Assembly: GCA_905233345.1 (NCBI GenBank)
Contig: CAJODQ010000001.1
Location: forward strand, 17,160-81,159
Origin: an uncultured Bacteroidales bacterium
GTDB taxonomy: Bacteria; Bacteroidota; Bacteroidia; Bacteroidales; UBA932
Length of the DNA stretch: 64,000 bases
Reading direction: 5' to 3'
The notes beneath the pieces were generated by a model that did not search any database, was not told where the DNA came from, and saw only the letters and a list, made by a program, of their open reading frames with translations. Of the stretch, positions 21,904 to 31,413 are shown one piece after another; within the stretch, counting starts at the first letter, position 1; every line of letters begins with the position of its first letter. The position numbers and the translations under genes are program-made.

Positions 21904-21939
21904 GGAATGATGATTATACGCCAAATTAGATATCTGGCG

Positions 21940-21947
21940 CAAAGATA
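21940..21947 (-). promoter_or_regulatory. -7 box of leuS
   Basis: TATCTTTG on the minus strand, 36 nt before the leuS ATG. The -33 position has no TTTG. Confidence 0.55.
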
Positions 21948-21950
21948 GTG

Positions 21951-23267
21951 TTATTTTTTCAAACCTATGTCCCACTTCGACGACAAGCGGAAATCCACCG
22001 GAACGACCATCCGCGTGCGGACTTTTTCACCCCGGATCCGGCCGGGAATCCATTTCGGGGAAATGGCGATCACCCGGACCGCCTCGTTGTCGAGCAGTTC
22101 GTCGACACCGTGCTCCACTTCAACGTTCGTCACGGAGCCGTCCTTCTCGATGATGAAACTCACCAGCACCTGGCCGTGGATATTGCGCTCAATGGCGCGC
22201 TCCGGATATCTGAGGTACTTGTACACCCAGCTCTGCAGGAAGTGACGTTCGTTGGAATGGAAGAACTGGGGACGCACGTCACAGTCGGAGACGGAATAGA
22301 CCCGGTCGGCGCGGGCCGCCCGTTTGTCGGGATCGGGGTTCGCCGTGGAGATCTCATCGATGTCGGCCAGTATCATCAGGAAGTGGTAGAGATAGTTGAG
22401 ATTCATCTCCATCGCCGACCAGTCGACCAGGCGCGGCGTGTCCCGGATGGTACGGTGCTCGCGAGCGGTACCTGTCGAGAAACGGAACACGGGGATGCTT
22501 TTCTCATAGAACGGCAGGTAATCGGAAGCGGGCATTTCGCCATGGGCGACTTCCGGCAAACGGACGACGGGCTGTTCGGCAGTCTTGTTGAGCAGATAGT
22601 TGAAGTCTGTGTTGCGGAGCTGGGAAAAGACGGTCAGCGGATGGTCCTGGCCGCCGCGGCCCAGGCAGTCCAGATCGATCATCGCCTTGACATGGCCGAT
22701 CTGCTCGAAAGCCCGGTTGACAAAATACCACGAACCGGCCATTCCCTCCTCCCCGGCACCGAAGCCCACAAAGATGATGGAGCGGCGGAAAAGGCCCTGG
22801 TATTCCGCCACCAGGCGGGCCAGCTCGATGAGCATCGCCACGCCCGAGGCGTTGCGGTCCGCCCCGGGATAGAGCTGGACCACGGGCTCACCGTCGATGG
22901 TCAGCAGGTTGGTGCCCATGTGGTCATAGCGCGCGCCCACCACGATGTATTCATCCCGAAACTGCGGGTCAGCCCCCTGCACGATGCCCAGGATGTTCTG
23001 TGAGTGGATCTCGCCCGCAGGCTTCGTAATAGTAAAATCCTGCCCCAGCGAATCGGTGAGCATCAGCACGCCAGCTTCTTCCAGCGCCGCATACAGGTAG
23101 CGGGCCGCAGCCTGCTCGCCCCGGCTGCCGGCCTTGCGGCCCTCGAGTTCTTCGTCGCAGAGGCTGTACACGTGGCCCTGCAGCGCAGGGGCAACAGCAA
23201 AATTCTGTGCGGCAAGGCTTGCCGCACAGAATTCCAGCAGGATCAGTATGATCAGTCTTTTCTTCAA
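21951..23267 (-). CDS. M28 family metallopeptidase fused to a TonB C-terminal domain
   Basis: A 438-aa exported protein with a signal peptide ([19 protein letters not shown]). Residues about 30-300 are an M28 aminopeptidase-like domain with the zinc pattern present: H116 (GARYDHMG), D137 (GADRNASGV), E173/E174 (GAGEEG), D198 or D200 (MIDLDCLG) and H271 ([10 protein letters not shown]). Residues about 345-428 are a TonB C-terminal domain ([19 protein letters not shown], then [14 protein letters not shown]). The only sensible start is TTG, directly after the gcvT TAA with no gap. M28 peptidases of this phylum are usually lipoproteins without TonB_C, so the fusion is notable. Confidence 0.88.
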   Translation of the reverse strand: MKKRLIILILLEFCAASLAAQNFAVAPALQGHVYSLCDEELEGRKAGSRGEQAAARYLYAALEEAGVLMLTDSLGQDFTITKPAGEIHSQNILGIVQGADPQFRDEYIVVGARYDHMGTNLLTIDGEPVVQLYPGADRNASGVAMLIELARLVAEYQGLFRRSIIFVGFGAGEEGMAGSWYFVNRAFEQIGHVKAMIDLDCLGRGGQDHPLTVFSQLRNTDFNYLLNKTAEQPVVRLPEVAHGEMPASDYLPFYEKSIPVFRFSTGTAREHRTIRDTPRLVDWSAMEMNLNYLYHFLMILADIDEISTANPDPDKRAARADRVYSVSDCDVRPQFFHSNERHFLQSWVYKYLRYPERAIERNIHGQVLVSFIIEKDGSVTNVEVEHGVDELLDNEAVRVIAISPKWIPGRIRGEKVRTRMVVPVDFRLSSKWDIGLKK

Positions 23268-24374
23268 TTATTTCTGGTAGAACGGCATCTTCACCACCAC
23301 AGCCTTCAGCAGCGCGCCACGGATATTGATGTAGATTTCAGAGCCGATCTTGTTGAACGGAACATCTACATAACCCATGCCAATCGCTTTCTTCACCGTC
23401 GGGCCCATTGTGCCGGAGGTCACGAAGCCGATCGGGTTGCCCTGATCGTCGCAGATCCGCATCTCGTGCCGGGCGATGCCGCGGTCGACCATCTCAAAGC
23501 CCACGAGTTTGCGCTTCAAGCCTTCGGCTTTCTGCTTGAGCAGGTATTCCTTGTCGATGAAGTCGCCCTTCACGTCGTTGAACTTGGTGATCCAGCCCAG
23601 GCCGGCCTCCAGCGGGGAGGTGCTGTCGTTGATGTCGTTGCCATAGAGGCAGAAGCCCATCTCAAGGCGCAGGGTGTCGCGGGCGCCCAGGCCGATCGGC
23701 TGGATGCCTTCCGGTGCGCCGGCCTCGAAGACGGCGTTCCAGAGCCGGTCGCCGTACTGGTTGGGTACATAGACTTCGCATCCGCCGCTGCCCGTGTAGC
23801 CGGTGGTGGAGAGGATGGCGTCGGGAATGCCGGCGACTTCCAGTTGCTTGAAGGTATAGTATTCCATGGAGAGGAGGTCTTCCTTGCAGAGCTTCTGCAT
23901 GACTTCCATGGCCTTCGGGCCCTGGATGGCGAGCTGGCAGGTCTGGTCGGAGGCGTTCACCAGGTCTTTGCCGACGGTCAGGCCGAATTTCGGCGCGACG
24001 GCGCAGAGGTGGTTCCAGTCTTTCTCGATGTTGGCGGCGTTGACGGCCAGCAGGTATTTCTCGGTGCTGAAGCAGTAGACGATGAAGTCATCCACGATGC
24101 CGCCCTTGCCGTTCGGGAAGCAGGTATACTGCGCTTTGCCCGGGAAAAGGACCGAAGCGTCGTTGGAAGAGACATACTGCAGGAACGGGAGGGCCTTCGG
24201 GCCTTTCACCCAGATCTCACCCATGTGGGAGACGTCGAAGACGCCGACACCATTGCGGACGCAGTTATGTTCCTCGTTGATTCCTTTGTATTGGATCGGC
24301 ATGTTGTAGCCGGCAAACGGAGCCATCTTCGCACCCAGTGCGATGTGCTTCTCTGTGAATACGGTATTCTTCAT
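23268..24374 (-). CDS. gcvT: Aminomethyltransferase, glycine cleavage system T protein
   Basis: A 368-aa folate-dependent enzyme. Recognisable blocks are [69 protein letters not shown] and [20 protein letters not shown]. It transfers the methylene group from the lipoyl arm of GcvH to tetrahydrofolate. No gcvH or gcvP is adjacent. It lies 3 nt after the SPOR lipoprotein gene and directly abuts the M28 gene. Confidence 0.96.
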   Translation of the reverse strand: MKNTVFTEKHIALGAKMAPFAGYNMPIQYKGINEEHNCVRNGVGVFDVSHMGEIWVKGPKALPFLQYVSSNDASVLFPGKAQYTCFPNGKGGIVDDFIVYCFSTEKYLLAVNAANIEKDWNHLCAVAPKFGLTVGKDLVNASDQTCQLAIQGPKAMEVMQKLCKEDLLSMEYYTFKQLEVAGIPDAILSTTGYTGSGGCEVYVPNQYGDRLWNAVFEAGAPEGIQPIGLGARDTLRLEMGFCLYGNDINDSTSPLEAGLGWITKFNDVKGDFIDKEYLLKQKAEGLKRKLVGFEMVDRGIARHEMRICDDQGNPIGFVTSGTMGPTVKKAIGMGYVDVPFNKIGSEIYINIRGALLKAVVVKMPFYQK

Positions 24375-24377
24375 GTT

Positions 24378-24968
24378 TTATTTGTGGAGTTTCTGATTCG
24401 TGTTGTAGATCCAGGGATCGGAGTCCGAGAGCTTGAGTTCCTTGAGCCGGACCACGTCATTCTGTGCCTCCCCGAAGACATCGTGGCCTTCCAGGCAGAC
24501 GACCGTCAGGCCACTTTTGAAATCGAAGAGATGGACGGACAGACCGTGTTCCTGCAGCAAGGAGACATATTTCTTCACGCCTTCCGGGTTCTTGAAAGCG
24601 CCTGCGACAGCGTAATAGGTCTTGAGGGGCTGCTCAGTGGCCTGGGCAGCGGGCTGAGCGGCGGGTTTGGCAGGAGCGGCCGGCTGCTCCGCCGGTTTGG
24701 CAGTCGGCTGTGCTGCAGGTTGGGCTGCAGGCTGCGCAGCGGGCGTCTGGACGGCTTCGCCAGCCGCGGCGGCCTGGGCCGCACGCACCGCCGCGACGCT
24801 GTCGCGCAGATACTGCTCCCGGGCCTTCAGTTCATCACTGATCTTGACCAGGTCCTTCGAGGTAGGCTTGCCCAGCGAAGCGCGGATGAAATCGCAGCCC
24901 GTGCAAAAACCCGCCAGGACGGCCATCAAAAACACAAATGATATAATCCTTTTCATGTTCTTCTGCAT
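24378..24968 (-). CDS. SPOR-domain lipoprotein
   Basis: Up to 196 aa, starting at ATG 24968 (MQKNMKRIISFV) or at the ATG 12 nt further in. Lipobox is LAGFCTGC. A charged helical segment (KISDELKAREQYLRDSVAA) is followed by a long Pro/Ala/Gln linker made of repeated PAAQPAAQP-like units (about residues 75-118). A C-terminal SPOR domain follows (KTYYAVAGAFKNPEGVKKYV...). SPOR domains bind denuded peptidoglycan, so the protein probably sits in the periplasm at the division site or envelope. It heads the operon with gcvT and the M28 gene. Confidence 0.88.
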   Translation of the reverse strand: MQKNMKRIISFVFLMAVLAGFCTGCDFIRASLGKPTSKDLVKISDELKAREQYLRDSVAAVRAAQAAAAGEAVQTPAAQPAAQPAAQPTAKPAEQPAAPAKPAAQPAAQATEQPLKTYYAVAGAFKNPEGVKKYVSLLQEHGLSVHLFDFKSGLTVVCLEGHDVFGEAQNDVVRLKELKLSDSDPWIYNTNQKLHK

Positions 24969-24975
24969 AATTGAA

Positions 24976-24983
24976 CAAAGATA
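24976..24983 (-). promoter_or_regulatory. -7 box of the SPOR lipoprotein operon, 7 nt from an ATG
   Basis: TATCTTTG on the minus strand ends 7 nt before the ATG at 24968. No TTTG is found at the -33 distance. Confidence 0.55.
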
Positions 24984-25006
24984 GCACAAAAAACTCATAA
25001 AAAGTT

Positions 25007-25014
25007 TAACTTTA
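25007..25014 (+). promoter_or_regulatory. Probable -7 box of the CapA-like gene
   Basis: TAACTTTA (one mismatch) lies 18 nt before the ATG at 25033. It is divergent from the SPOR promoter. Confidence 0.45.
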
Positions 25015-25032
25015 CATCCGAAAGTGGTGCCG

Positions 25033-26106
25033 ATGCTGAAATCTTTCTCCAAAACGATATTCCTGCTGCTCTGTCTGGCGGTCTGGCCGGCCGCAGCGGC
25101 AGCGCAACCCGACACCATCCGCATCGTTTTCATCGGCGACGTGATGAGCCACAGTCCGCAGGTGACGGCCGCCCTGCGCAGCGGCGGCAACCGCGACAAT
25201 CCCGCCGATTTCGACTACAGCGACTGTTTCCGGCATGTTCAGGACCGCTTCGACACCGCCGACTATGTCGTGGCCAACATGGAATTTCCCTGCGGCGTGA
25301 CACCGTACACCGGATTCCCGCAGTTCTCGGCGCCCCAGAGCCTGGCCTATGAAGCGCAGCGGGTCGGCATCGACTTGTTCCTGACCGCCAACAACCACAT
25401 CTGCGACAAAGGACGCACCGGTATTGACAGCACGTATGCCATCTATTCCCGGATGGGCATTCCCTTCACGGGCATCTATCGCTCCGAAGGTGAGGAATAT
25501 CTTACCAACCCGCTGATCGCCAACATCAAAGGGCACGATATTGCCTTCATCAATTTCACTTACGGCACCAACGGTCTCCCCGTGCCGCAGCCCTGGCACG
25601 TCAACCTGCTCGATTCCACGCACGTGAAAGCAGTCATTGAGCGGGCCAAGGAACGTGGCGCCGAACTGATTGTGGCACTGCCCCACTGGGGGGAAGAATA
25701 TCACCTTATTCCTTCTGAAAGCCAGCGCCGCTGGGTGGACTTCCTGCACCGCAACGGCGTGTCCGCCATCGTAGGTTCCCACCCGCACGTGGTACAGCCC
25801 ACCGTGTTCGCACCGCCCTTCGCCACCGCCTACTCCCTCGGCAACTTCATGTCGAACCAAAGCGATGTGAACACCCAGATCGGCATGCTTTACGAACTGG
25901 TGCTCACCAGCGACGGCGACAGCCTGGTCATCGCTGAAGCCAACACCACCTATACCTGGTGCTCGCGCCGCCGCATGCTCGAGGCCAACTATACCGTCAT
26001 TCCCATCCTCGACTGGATCGGCCGCCGCGACGAATGGCGCGACAAGAGCGACTACGACAAGATGCTGCGCGAATGGACGGCCCTGAAAACGCAATTCAAC
26101 CTGTAA
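25033..26106 (+). CDS. CapA-family (PGA_cap) metallophosphatase-like exported protein
   Basis: A 357-aa protein from the ATG at 25033 (MLKSFSKTIFLLLCLAVW... signal peptide); in-frame GTG codons at 25024 and 25027 are alternatives. Calcineurin-like metal ligands appear in FIGDVMSHSP, FLTANNHICDKG, IVALPHWGEEY and GSHPHVVQPT, the CapA/PgsA pattern. Named members act in poly-gamma-glutamate capsule formation, but most Bacteroidota copies have no proven role. The PhoH gene follows after 16 nt. Confidence 0.87.
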   Translation: MLKSFSKTIFLLLCLAVWPAAAAAQPDTIRIVFIGDVMSHSPQVTAALRSGGNRDNPADFDYSDCFRHVQDRFDTADYVVANMEFPCGVTPYTGFPQFSAPQSLAYEAQRVGIDLFLTANNHICDKGRTGIDSTYAIYSRMGIPFTGIYRSEGEEYLTNPLIANIKGHDIAFINFTYGTNGLPVPQPWHVNLLDSTHVKAVIERAKERGAELIVALPHWGEEYHLIPSESQRRWVDFLHRNGVSAIVGSHPHVVQPTVFAPPFATAYSLGNFMSNQSDVNTQIGMLYELVLTSDGDSLVIAEANTTYTWCSRRRMLEANYTVIPILDWIGRRDEWRDKSDYDKMLREWTALKTQFNL

Positions 26107-26122
26107 ACACGATACCCTGCTT

Positions 26123-27073
26123 ATGGAGAAAACCATCCTCCTCGAAGAGATCGATCCGATCGACATTTACGGCGTCAATAACCGCTTGTTCGACTTGCTG
26201 GTCAGCCACTATCCCAAGGTCAAGGCCGTCGCCCGCGGCGCCGAAATCTACCTGATGGGGCCGCAGAGCGAGCTCGACGACTTTGAGGACAAGATCAAAC
26301 TGCTGCGTCGCAAGCGCATGCACAAGAGCGTACTCACGGAATACGACGTGGAGGCGCTCTTCGAAGGCAGCGACCGCAGCGCCGAAAGCGGCACGGTCCC
26401 CACCGACGAGACTTCCGACAGCATCATCGTCTACAGCAACGAAGGCCGGCCCATCAAGGCCCGCACCCCCAACCAGAAGCGCATGGTGCGCGAATACTAC
26501 CGCAACGACCTGATCTTCGCCATCGGGCCGGCGGGCAGCGGCAAGACCTATACCGCCATCGCCCTGGCGGTGCGCGCGCTCAAGAACCGGGAGGTGAAGC
26601 GCATCATCCTCACCCGTCCCGCCGTGGAGGCGGGCGAGCGGCTGGGCTTTCTGCCGGGTGACCTTAAAGACAAACTTGATCCCTATCTCCAGCCGCTCTA
26701 TGACGCGCTGGGCGACATGATCCCCGCCAAGCGGCTCCAGAATTTCATGGAGGAAGGCATCATCCAGATTGCGCCGCTCGCCTATATGCGCGGGCGCACG
26801 CTCGACCGGGCCTTCGTCATTCTCGACGAGGCGCAGAACACCTCGCTCGGCCAGCTCAAGATGTTTCTCACCCGCATGGGCTGCGACGCCAAATTCATCG
26901 TCACGGGCGACGCCACGCAGATCGACCTGCCCAACAAGAGCGACTCAGGCCTGATGCGCGGCGTGGAACTGGTCCGCGACATCAAGGGTATCAGCATTGT
27001 GGAATTCGGGAAGGAGGATATCGTCCGGCACCCGCTGGTTACAAAGATTGTGGATGCGTTCGAACGCACCTGA
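26123..27073 (+). CDS. PhoH-like ATPase
   Basis: A 316-aa protein with an N-terminal KH-like part and the PhoH ATPase domain. Walker A is GPAGSGKT (135-142), Walker B is FVILDEAQN, and there are TRPAVEAGERLGFLPGD and FIVTGDATQIDLP. PhoH-like (PhoL-type) proteins are linked to RNA metabolism and often sit near ybeY; ybeY is not adjacent here. The 3' end overlaps the convergent FISUMP lipoprotein gene by 35 bp. Confidence 0.93.
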   Translation: MEKTILLEEIDPIDIYGVNNRLFDLLVSHYPKVKAVARGAEIYLMGPQSELDDFEDKIKLLRRKRMHKSVLTEYDVEALFEGSDRSAESGTVPTDETSDSIIVYSNEGRPIKARTPNQKRMVREYYRNDLIFAIGPAGSGKTYTAIALAVRALKNREVKRIILTRPAVEAGERLGFLPGDLKDKLDPYLQPLYDALGDMIPAKRLQNFMEEGIIQIAPLAYMRGRTLDRAFVILDEAQNTSLGQLKMFLTRMGCDAKFIVTGDATQIDLPNKSDSGLMRGVELVRDIKGISIVEFGKEDIVRHPLVTKIVDAFERT

Positions 27074-28034
27074 CGCAGGCGCGCAAGTCATTCTTGTCCG
27101 TATAGGCCATCGGGAAATCGCTCTGGTCGTACCAGATGTAACGGTAAAAGCCCTGGCTTTCGTTTTTCTCCGTAGCGCTCCACCAGCAGCCATAATTATT
27201 GAGCCCGGTGAATTCATTGGTATGGGAGAAAGTATAGCCCAGCGGAAGGGCATTCCAGCCAATGTCGTTGGAATGGACGTTGTCGGGTGAGTAGGGCCAC
27301 ATGCGGCTGTCATTGAGATAGGCGTCTGCTGAAGCCTTTGAACCAAGGCCGTCCCAGTTGTCAATGAAGGACAGGCGCTCGCCGCCGCTCAGGATCGTTG
27401 CCAGCGACTCCCAGTCTTCGTGGGTGGGCACGCGCCAGCCTTCCGGACAAACATCGTTTTTCATGGCTTCGTTCCAGGTGTAGAAACTGCCGAACATGCT
27501 CGCTGTAGCCGGAGAGGAACGGAAGGGAACACCGGCACCCTGCCAGGACAGGTTCTGGCTGAACCAGTCGAGGTCGCCGGCCGTCACATAGCGGTAGGCA
27601 TGGCCGTCGCGCTTATCGACGATCAGCTGGTCGCTGCGCTGGAGGCCGGTCAGTGAACTGTCCCAGGTCGTGTCGATGGTCGTCACCTGCTGGGAAGTGC
27701 TGGTAGAGTAGAAATCCGGGGCGTAAGCCTGTGCCGTGACGATGAAGGAACCCAGGCTGTCGGGGAACTGTACCGTGACGGTACGGCGCGCCAGGGAGTC
27801 GACATAGATGCCGGGAATGTACCAGCGGTAGGTCACGTCCTTGGGATGGATGACGCCCGAAGCGGTCATGGTGACCGTTTCGCATTTCAGCACATAGTAG
27901 GGAACATCGAAAACGATGGTGCCCGACATCGAATCGGAAGTATCTTCTTCCTCTTCGGCCTTCTTGCAGGAAAGGAGGCTCAGGAGAATCAGGGCCGCCA
28001 GGCCGAACCAACGGAAATATTGCGTCAACTGCAT
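27039..28034 (-). CDS. FISUMP-domain lipoprotein
   Basis: A 331-aa lipoprotein. The start is at MQLTQYFRWFGLAALILLSL with lipobox Cys 23 (LLSC). An N-terminal Ig-like/PKD-like region (residues 35-130) is followed by the Fibrobacter succinogenes major paralogous domain: WFSQNL, FYTWNEAM, CPEGWRVPTHEDWESL, LPLGY, CWWSATE, and the final RACVRCV. These proteins are exported and often occur in multiple paralogues; function is not known. Tail-to-tail overlap with the PhoH gene is 35 bp. The start region faces apbE. Confidence 0.85.
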   Translation of the reverse strand: MQLTQYFRWFGLAALILLSLLSCKKAEEEEDTSDSMSGTIVFDVPYYVLKCETVTMTASGVIHPKDVTYRWYIPGIYVDSLARRTVTVQFPDSLGSFIVTAQAYAPDFYSTSTSQQVTTIDTTWDSSLTGLQRSDQLIVDKRDGHAYRYVTAGDLDWFSQNLSWQGAGVPFRSSPATASMFGSFYTWNEAMKNDVCPEGWRVPTHEDWESLATILSGGERLSFIDNWDGLGSKASADAYLNDSRMWPYSPDNVHSNDIGWNALPLGYTFSHTNEFTGLNNYGCWWSATEKNESQGFYRYIWYDQSDFPMAYTDKNDLRACVRCVRTHPQSL

Positions 28035-28055
28035 CGGATTTCTGTGTATTACAAC

Positions 28056-28086
28056 TTGCAAAGGTGCATAAATAATCGTAAATTTG
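28056..28086 (+). promoter_or_regulatory. Full-consensus promoter of apbE, -7 box 6 nt from the ATG
   Basis: TTG (28056-28058), then exactly 20 nt, then TAAATTTG (28079-28086). Six nt later comes the ATG at 28093. This is the clearest promoter in the window, and it implies a very short or absent 5' leader. Confidence 0.8.
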
Positions 28087-28092
28087 CAAGAA

Positions 28093-29100
28093 ATGTACCG
28101 TAGACTCCTTTTTCTCCTGCTTTCTTTGCTGCTGCTGTGCAGTTGCGTCAAAGACACCCAGTACCACCGCATCGAGGGCTTCGCTCAGGGCGGCACGTTC
28201 CACATCGTGTGCAACCCCCTCAAGGGCATCAGTGAAGACGAGCTGCGGCAGCGGATTGGATCCTGCCTCCAGGAGATCGATCTCACGCTGAGCGGATACA
28301 ACAAAGGCTCGTTGCTGTCGAAGCTCAATGCCGGCGAAGACATCCCCCTCAACGATATTTTCATCGACTGCTTCACCCGCTCCAAGCGCGTCTGGGAGGA
28401 GTCGCAAGGGGCGTTCGACCCTTCTTCCGCGCCGCTTTTCGACCTCTGGGGCTTCGGCTTTTCCAACAAGGGAACCGTCACGCAGGAAGCCATCGACTCG
28501 CTCCGTGCCTTCATCGGCATGGACCTACTGACGCTCGAGCAGCGTGAAGACGGCGTCCACCTCGTAAAAGCGGACCCGCGTGTCAAGCTCAATTTCAACG
28601 CCGTCGCACAAGGCTTTTCCTGTGACCGGGTGGGCATGATCCTCGATTCGCTCGGCTGCACCAACTATCTGATCGACATTGGCCGGGAGATCCTCTGCAA
28701 AGGGGTCAATGCCATCGGAACGCCCTGGCGCGTCGGCCTCGACAAGCCCATTGACGGCAATTTCGACGAAGGCGCCGACCTGCAGGCCATCATCAATGTC
28801 AGCGACTGCGGCATCGTGACCTCGGGCAACTACCGCAACTATTACATGGAGAACGGGCAGAAATACTCCCATACCATCGATCCGTCCACCGGCTGGCCCG
28901 TCACGCACAACCTGCTGAGCGCCACCGTGGTCGCCTCCGATGCCACCACTGCCGATGCCTATGCCACCTGGATGATGGTCATCGGTGTGGAGCGCGCCCG
29001 GAATTTCCTGGAGTCCCGCGCCGACATCGACGGGCTGCTGGTCTACGACCGGTACGGTGAAATGGTGTCTTACCAGACCGAAAATCTCAAAACCCTTTGA
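28093..29100 (+). CDS. apbE: FAD:protein FMN transferase
   Basis: A 335-aa lipoprotein ([18 protein letters not shown], lipid Cys 18). The ApbE signature is complete: SKLNAGEDI near the N-terminus, [63 protein letters not shown], and the metal-binding [10 protein letters not shown]. It attaches FMN to threonines of periplasmic or membrane flavoproteins such as Rnf and Nqr subunits. An upstream in-frame TTG is inside the -7 box and is not a credible start. The D-aminoacylase gene follows by 1 nt. Confidence 0.95.
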   Translation: MYRRLLFLLLSLLLLCSCVKDTQYHRIEGFAQGGTFHIVCNPLKGISEDELRQRIGSCLQEIDLTLSGYNKGSLLSKLNAGEDIPLNDIFIDCFTRSKRVWEESQGAFDPSSAPLFDLWGFGFSNKGTVTQEAIDSLRAFIGMDLLTLEQREDGVHLVKADPRVKLNFNAVAQGFSCDRVGMILDSLGCTNYLIDIGREILCKGVNAIGTPWRVGLDKPIDGNFDEGADLQAIINVSDCGIVTSGNYRNYYMENGQKYSHTIDPSTGWPVTHNLLSATVVASDATTADAYATWMMVIGVERARNFLESRADIDGLLVYDRYGEMVSYQTENLKTL

Positions 29101-29101
29101 T

Positions 29102-30781
29102 ATGAACAGAAGAGACTTTCTCAGGGCGTCCGCGCTCGGCGCAGCTGCGCTCGGACTGGGCGGCTTGACCGGCTGCAAGGTCAAGACCCGGCAATCCTTC
29201 GATACCATCATCAAGAACGGTGTCATCCATTGTGGTGACGGCAAACCGCCGGTCAAGGGAGACATCGCCATCCGCGACGGCCGTATCGCCGCCATCGGGA
29301 AAGATCTAGGAACCAGTGCCGACCATGTGTTGGATGCGCACGGGCTGGTCGTATCGCCGGGTTTCATTGACATCCACACGCACACCGATACCAATCTCTT
29401 CGACGCCCCCAAGGGCGACAGCCGCATCTTCCAGGGCATTACGACCGACCTGGGCGGCAACTGCGGCTACTGCCCCTTCGTCTACAGCGATGAAGCCTGG
29501 GAAAGCCGCAAGGACCGCCCCCGCCACGGCGGACCGGCCTGGCGCGATATCGACGGCTTCTACCAGCGGCTCACGGAAAACAAGATCGGTATCAACTACG
29601 CCAGCCTGGTGGGCCATGGCGACGTGCGGGAAGCCGTGGTGGGGCCCTACAACGTGAAAGCCACCGACGAGCAGCTCCGGAAGATGTGTGCCGAGCTCGA
29701 CCGCCAGCTCGCGCTGGGCGCCATCGGCCTCTCCTACGGCCTGGAATACGCACCGGGCTGCTACAGCGACACCCGGGAGATGGTGGAGCTCAACAAGGTC
29801 GTCCAGAAGCACAACGCGCTCTATACCATCCACATGCGCAATGAGGACGATCATGTGCTGGAGGCCATGGACGAGGCCATCGAAGCCGCCCGCCTGTCCG
29901 GCGCCCGGCTCGAGATCTCGCACCTCAAGGCGCAGAACCCGGCCAACTTCGACAAGATCGACGAGATGCTGGGCAAGATCGACGCCGCCCGCGCCGAAGG
30001 CATCGACATCGCCTTCGACCGCTATCCCTACACGGCCTTCTCCACCGGTTTTACGTCGTTCATCCCCATTGAGCTGCGTGACGGCACATCCGAGGATATC
30101 TACAAGCGCCTCAACGACAAGGCTACCTGCGAAAAGATCAAGAAATATGCGTATAGTCGCCTCGAGCGTTTCGGCGGACCGCAACAGGTGGTCGTGGCCG
30201 GCTGCAACGACCCGGCCAACGCCGTATATGCCGGCAAGAACCTGGCCGAGTGCTGCCAGATTTCCGGCATGGACGAATGGGAAATGATCCGCTACCTGCT
30301 GATCTCGGAGAAGCTGGAGGTCAACCAGGCCACCTTCGCCATGAAGGAGGACAACCTCAAGAAAATCTACGCGCATCCGCTCTCGATGCCTGCCTCCGAC
30401 GGCAGCGTCTATTCGCCGGAAGGCGTACTGGGCAAAGAACTGCCGCATCCGCGTTCCTACGGCACGTTCCCGCGCTTCTTCGAGAAATTCGTCCGGGAAG
30501 ACAAGGTCCTCGATCTGCCCACGGCCATTTGGAAATGCACCGGCTTCCCGGCTTCGCGCATGAAACTCAAGGAACGCGGCCTGCTCGTTCCCGGCTACGC
30601 CGCCGACATCACTATCTTCGATCCGGAGACCATCGCCGACCGCTCGACCTATGCCCAGCCGCACCAGTTCCCCGCCGGCATCGAACACGTGTTCGTCAAC
30701 GGCGTCCATACCATCAAAGAAGGCGCCCATACAGGCGCCCTCTCCGGAATTGTCTTGGGTAACGACCAGCTGAGCCGCTGA
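29102..30781 (+). CDS. N-acyl-D-amino-acid deacylase family amidohydrolase, Tat lipoprotein
   Basis: A 559-aa protein. The N-terminus [20 protein letters not shown] is a twin-arginine signal that ends in a lipobox (LTGC, Cys 25), implying folded export and lipid anchoring. The amidohydrolase metal motif is FIDIHTHTD (H92, H94). [26 protein letters not shown] and EISHLKAQ follow, as in D-aminoacylase/dihydroorotase-like enzymes. The C-terminus has [16 protein letters not shown]. It probably deacylates D-amino acid derivatives in the envelope. The pairing with apbE is by operon only. Confidence 0.87.
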   Translation: MNRRDFLRASALGAAALGLGGLTGCKVKTRQSFDTIIKNGVIHCGDGKPPVKGDIAIRDGRIAAIGKDLGTSADHVLDAHGLVVSPGFIDIHTHTDTNLFDAPKGDSRIFQGITTDLGGNCGYCPFVYSDEAWESRKDRPRHGGPAWRDIDGFYQRLTENKIGINYASLVGHGDVREAVVGPYNVKATDEQLRKMCAELDRQLALGAIGLSYGLEYAPGCYSDTREMVELNKVVQKHNALYTIHMRNEDDHVLEAMDEAIEAARLSGARLEISHLKAQNPANFDKIDEMLGKIDAARAEGIDIAFDRYPYTAFSTGFTSFIPIELRDGTSEDIYKRLNDKATCEKIKKYAYSRLERFGGPQQVVVAGCNDPANAVYAGKNLAECCQISGMDEWEMIRYLLISEKLEVNQATFAMKEDNLKKIYAHPLSMPASDGSVYSPEGVLGKELPHPRSYGTFPRFFEKFVREDKVLDLPTAIWKCTGFPASRMKLKERGLLVPGYAADITIFDPETIADRSTYAQPHQFPAGIEHVFVNGVHTIKEGAHTGALSGIVLGNDQLSR

Positions 30782-30792
30782 TCGACCGTCAT

Positions 30793-31410
30793 CTAGAAGC
30801 GTCGGGCAATGCCAATCTGGGCAATGCCCTGCATGCCCATGCCGAGTTCGACAAAAGCGCTGAGTTGCTTGATGGGCTGCACCTCAAAGCCGAAGAACGA
30901 CGTATGGAACGCAGGGATCCATACGGAGCCTTTCAAGGCTTTGCTGCCGACGAGCCGGCCGGTCAGGCACGAAACGCCCAGACCGACTGTCGTGTAGAAA
31001 CGGCACATCCTGGTACGGGCGAAGTCGAAACGGACCATACCCAGGGCCGACAAGGCCCGGCCGGAAACCAGCGGAATCCGGAAGTAATAGTCCTCCACGT
31101 TGATGCTCAAGTTGTTGATCGAGAAGGCACCTCCAACCGAAAGCCAATTGTTGTCAAAACGATAGGAATAGCCCACGTTGTAGTTGCCGCCGGACAGGCC
31201 GCTCGTGGTCAGGGCCAGGTACTCCTGGTCGGTAATCTGCCAGCGAAGGTGGTTGCCGTCGATCAGCGCGGAAAACGCCAGATCGATGGCCGACAAACCA
31301 TAACCCACGGAGATGCTGTGGTGCTGATCCAGGGGCGCATAATAGGTCTGTGCGCGCAGTCCCGGCGTCAGGGCCATCGCTGCGACCAGCAGGATAAACA
31401 GGCGCTTCAT
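30793..31410 (-). CDS. Small outer-membrane barrel protein, tandem paralogue
   Basis: A 205-aa protein with a signal peptide (MKRLFILLVAAMALTPGLRA). Short amphipathic strands alternate with turns, and the C-terminus FVELGMGMQGIAQIGIARRF closely matches that of the gene just upstream (FAEFGIGMQGIAQVGVRARF). The two genes have equal length (205 aa) and are 3 nt apart, so they arose by tandem duplication. It is the last gene after trpS. Function unknown. Confidence 0.75.
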   Translation of the reverse strand: MKRLFILLVAAMALTPGLRAQTYYAPLDQHHSISVGYGLSAIDLAFSALIDGNHLRWQITDQEYLALTTSGLSGGNYNVGYSYRFDNNWLSVGGAFSINNLSINVEDYYFRIPLVSGRALSALGMVRFDFARTRMCRFYTTVGLGVSCLTGRLVGSKALKGSVWIPAFHTSFFGFEVQPIKQLSAFVELGMGMQGIAQIGIARRF

Positions 31411-31413
31411 GGC

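Noticed and set aside
21919..21939. Hairpin CGCCAGAT/AATTTGGCG in front of leuS as an attenuator or T-box-like leader
   Set aside because: It begins at the end of the -7 box, so it straddles the predicted start site and would not be fully transcribed.
24660..24760. Repeated PAAQP codons in the SPOR lipoprotein as a tandem DNA repeat or CRISPR-like array
   Set aside because: The units are irregular and in frame; this is a low-complexity protein linker.
30722..30741. GGCGCC inverted repeat at the 3' end of the D-aminoacylase-like gene as a terminator
   Set aside because: It is inside the coding region, has no T-tract and is a short palindrome expected in G+C-rich DNA.
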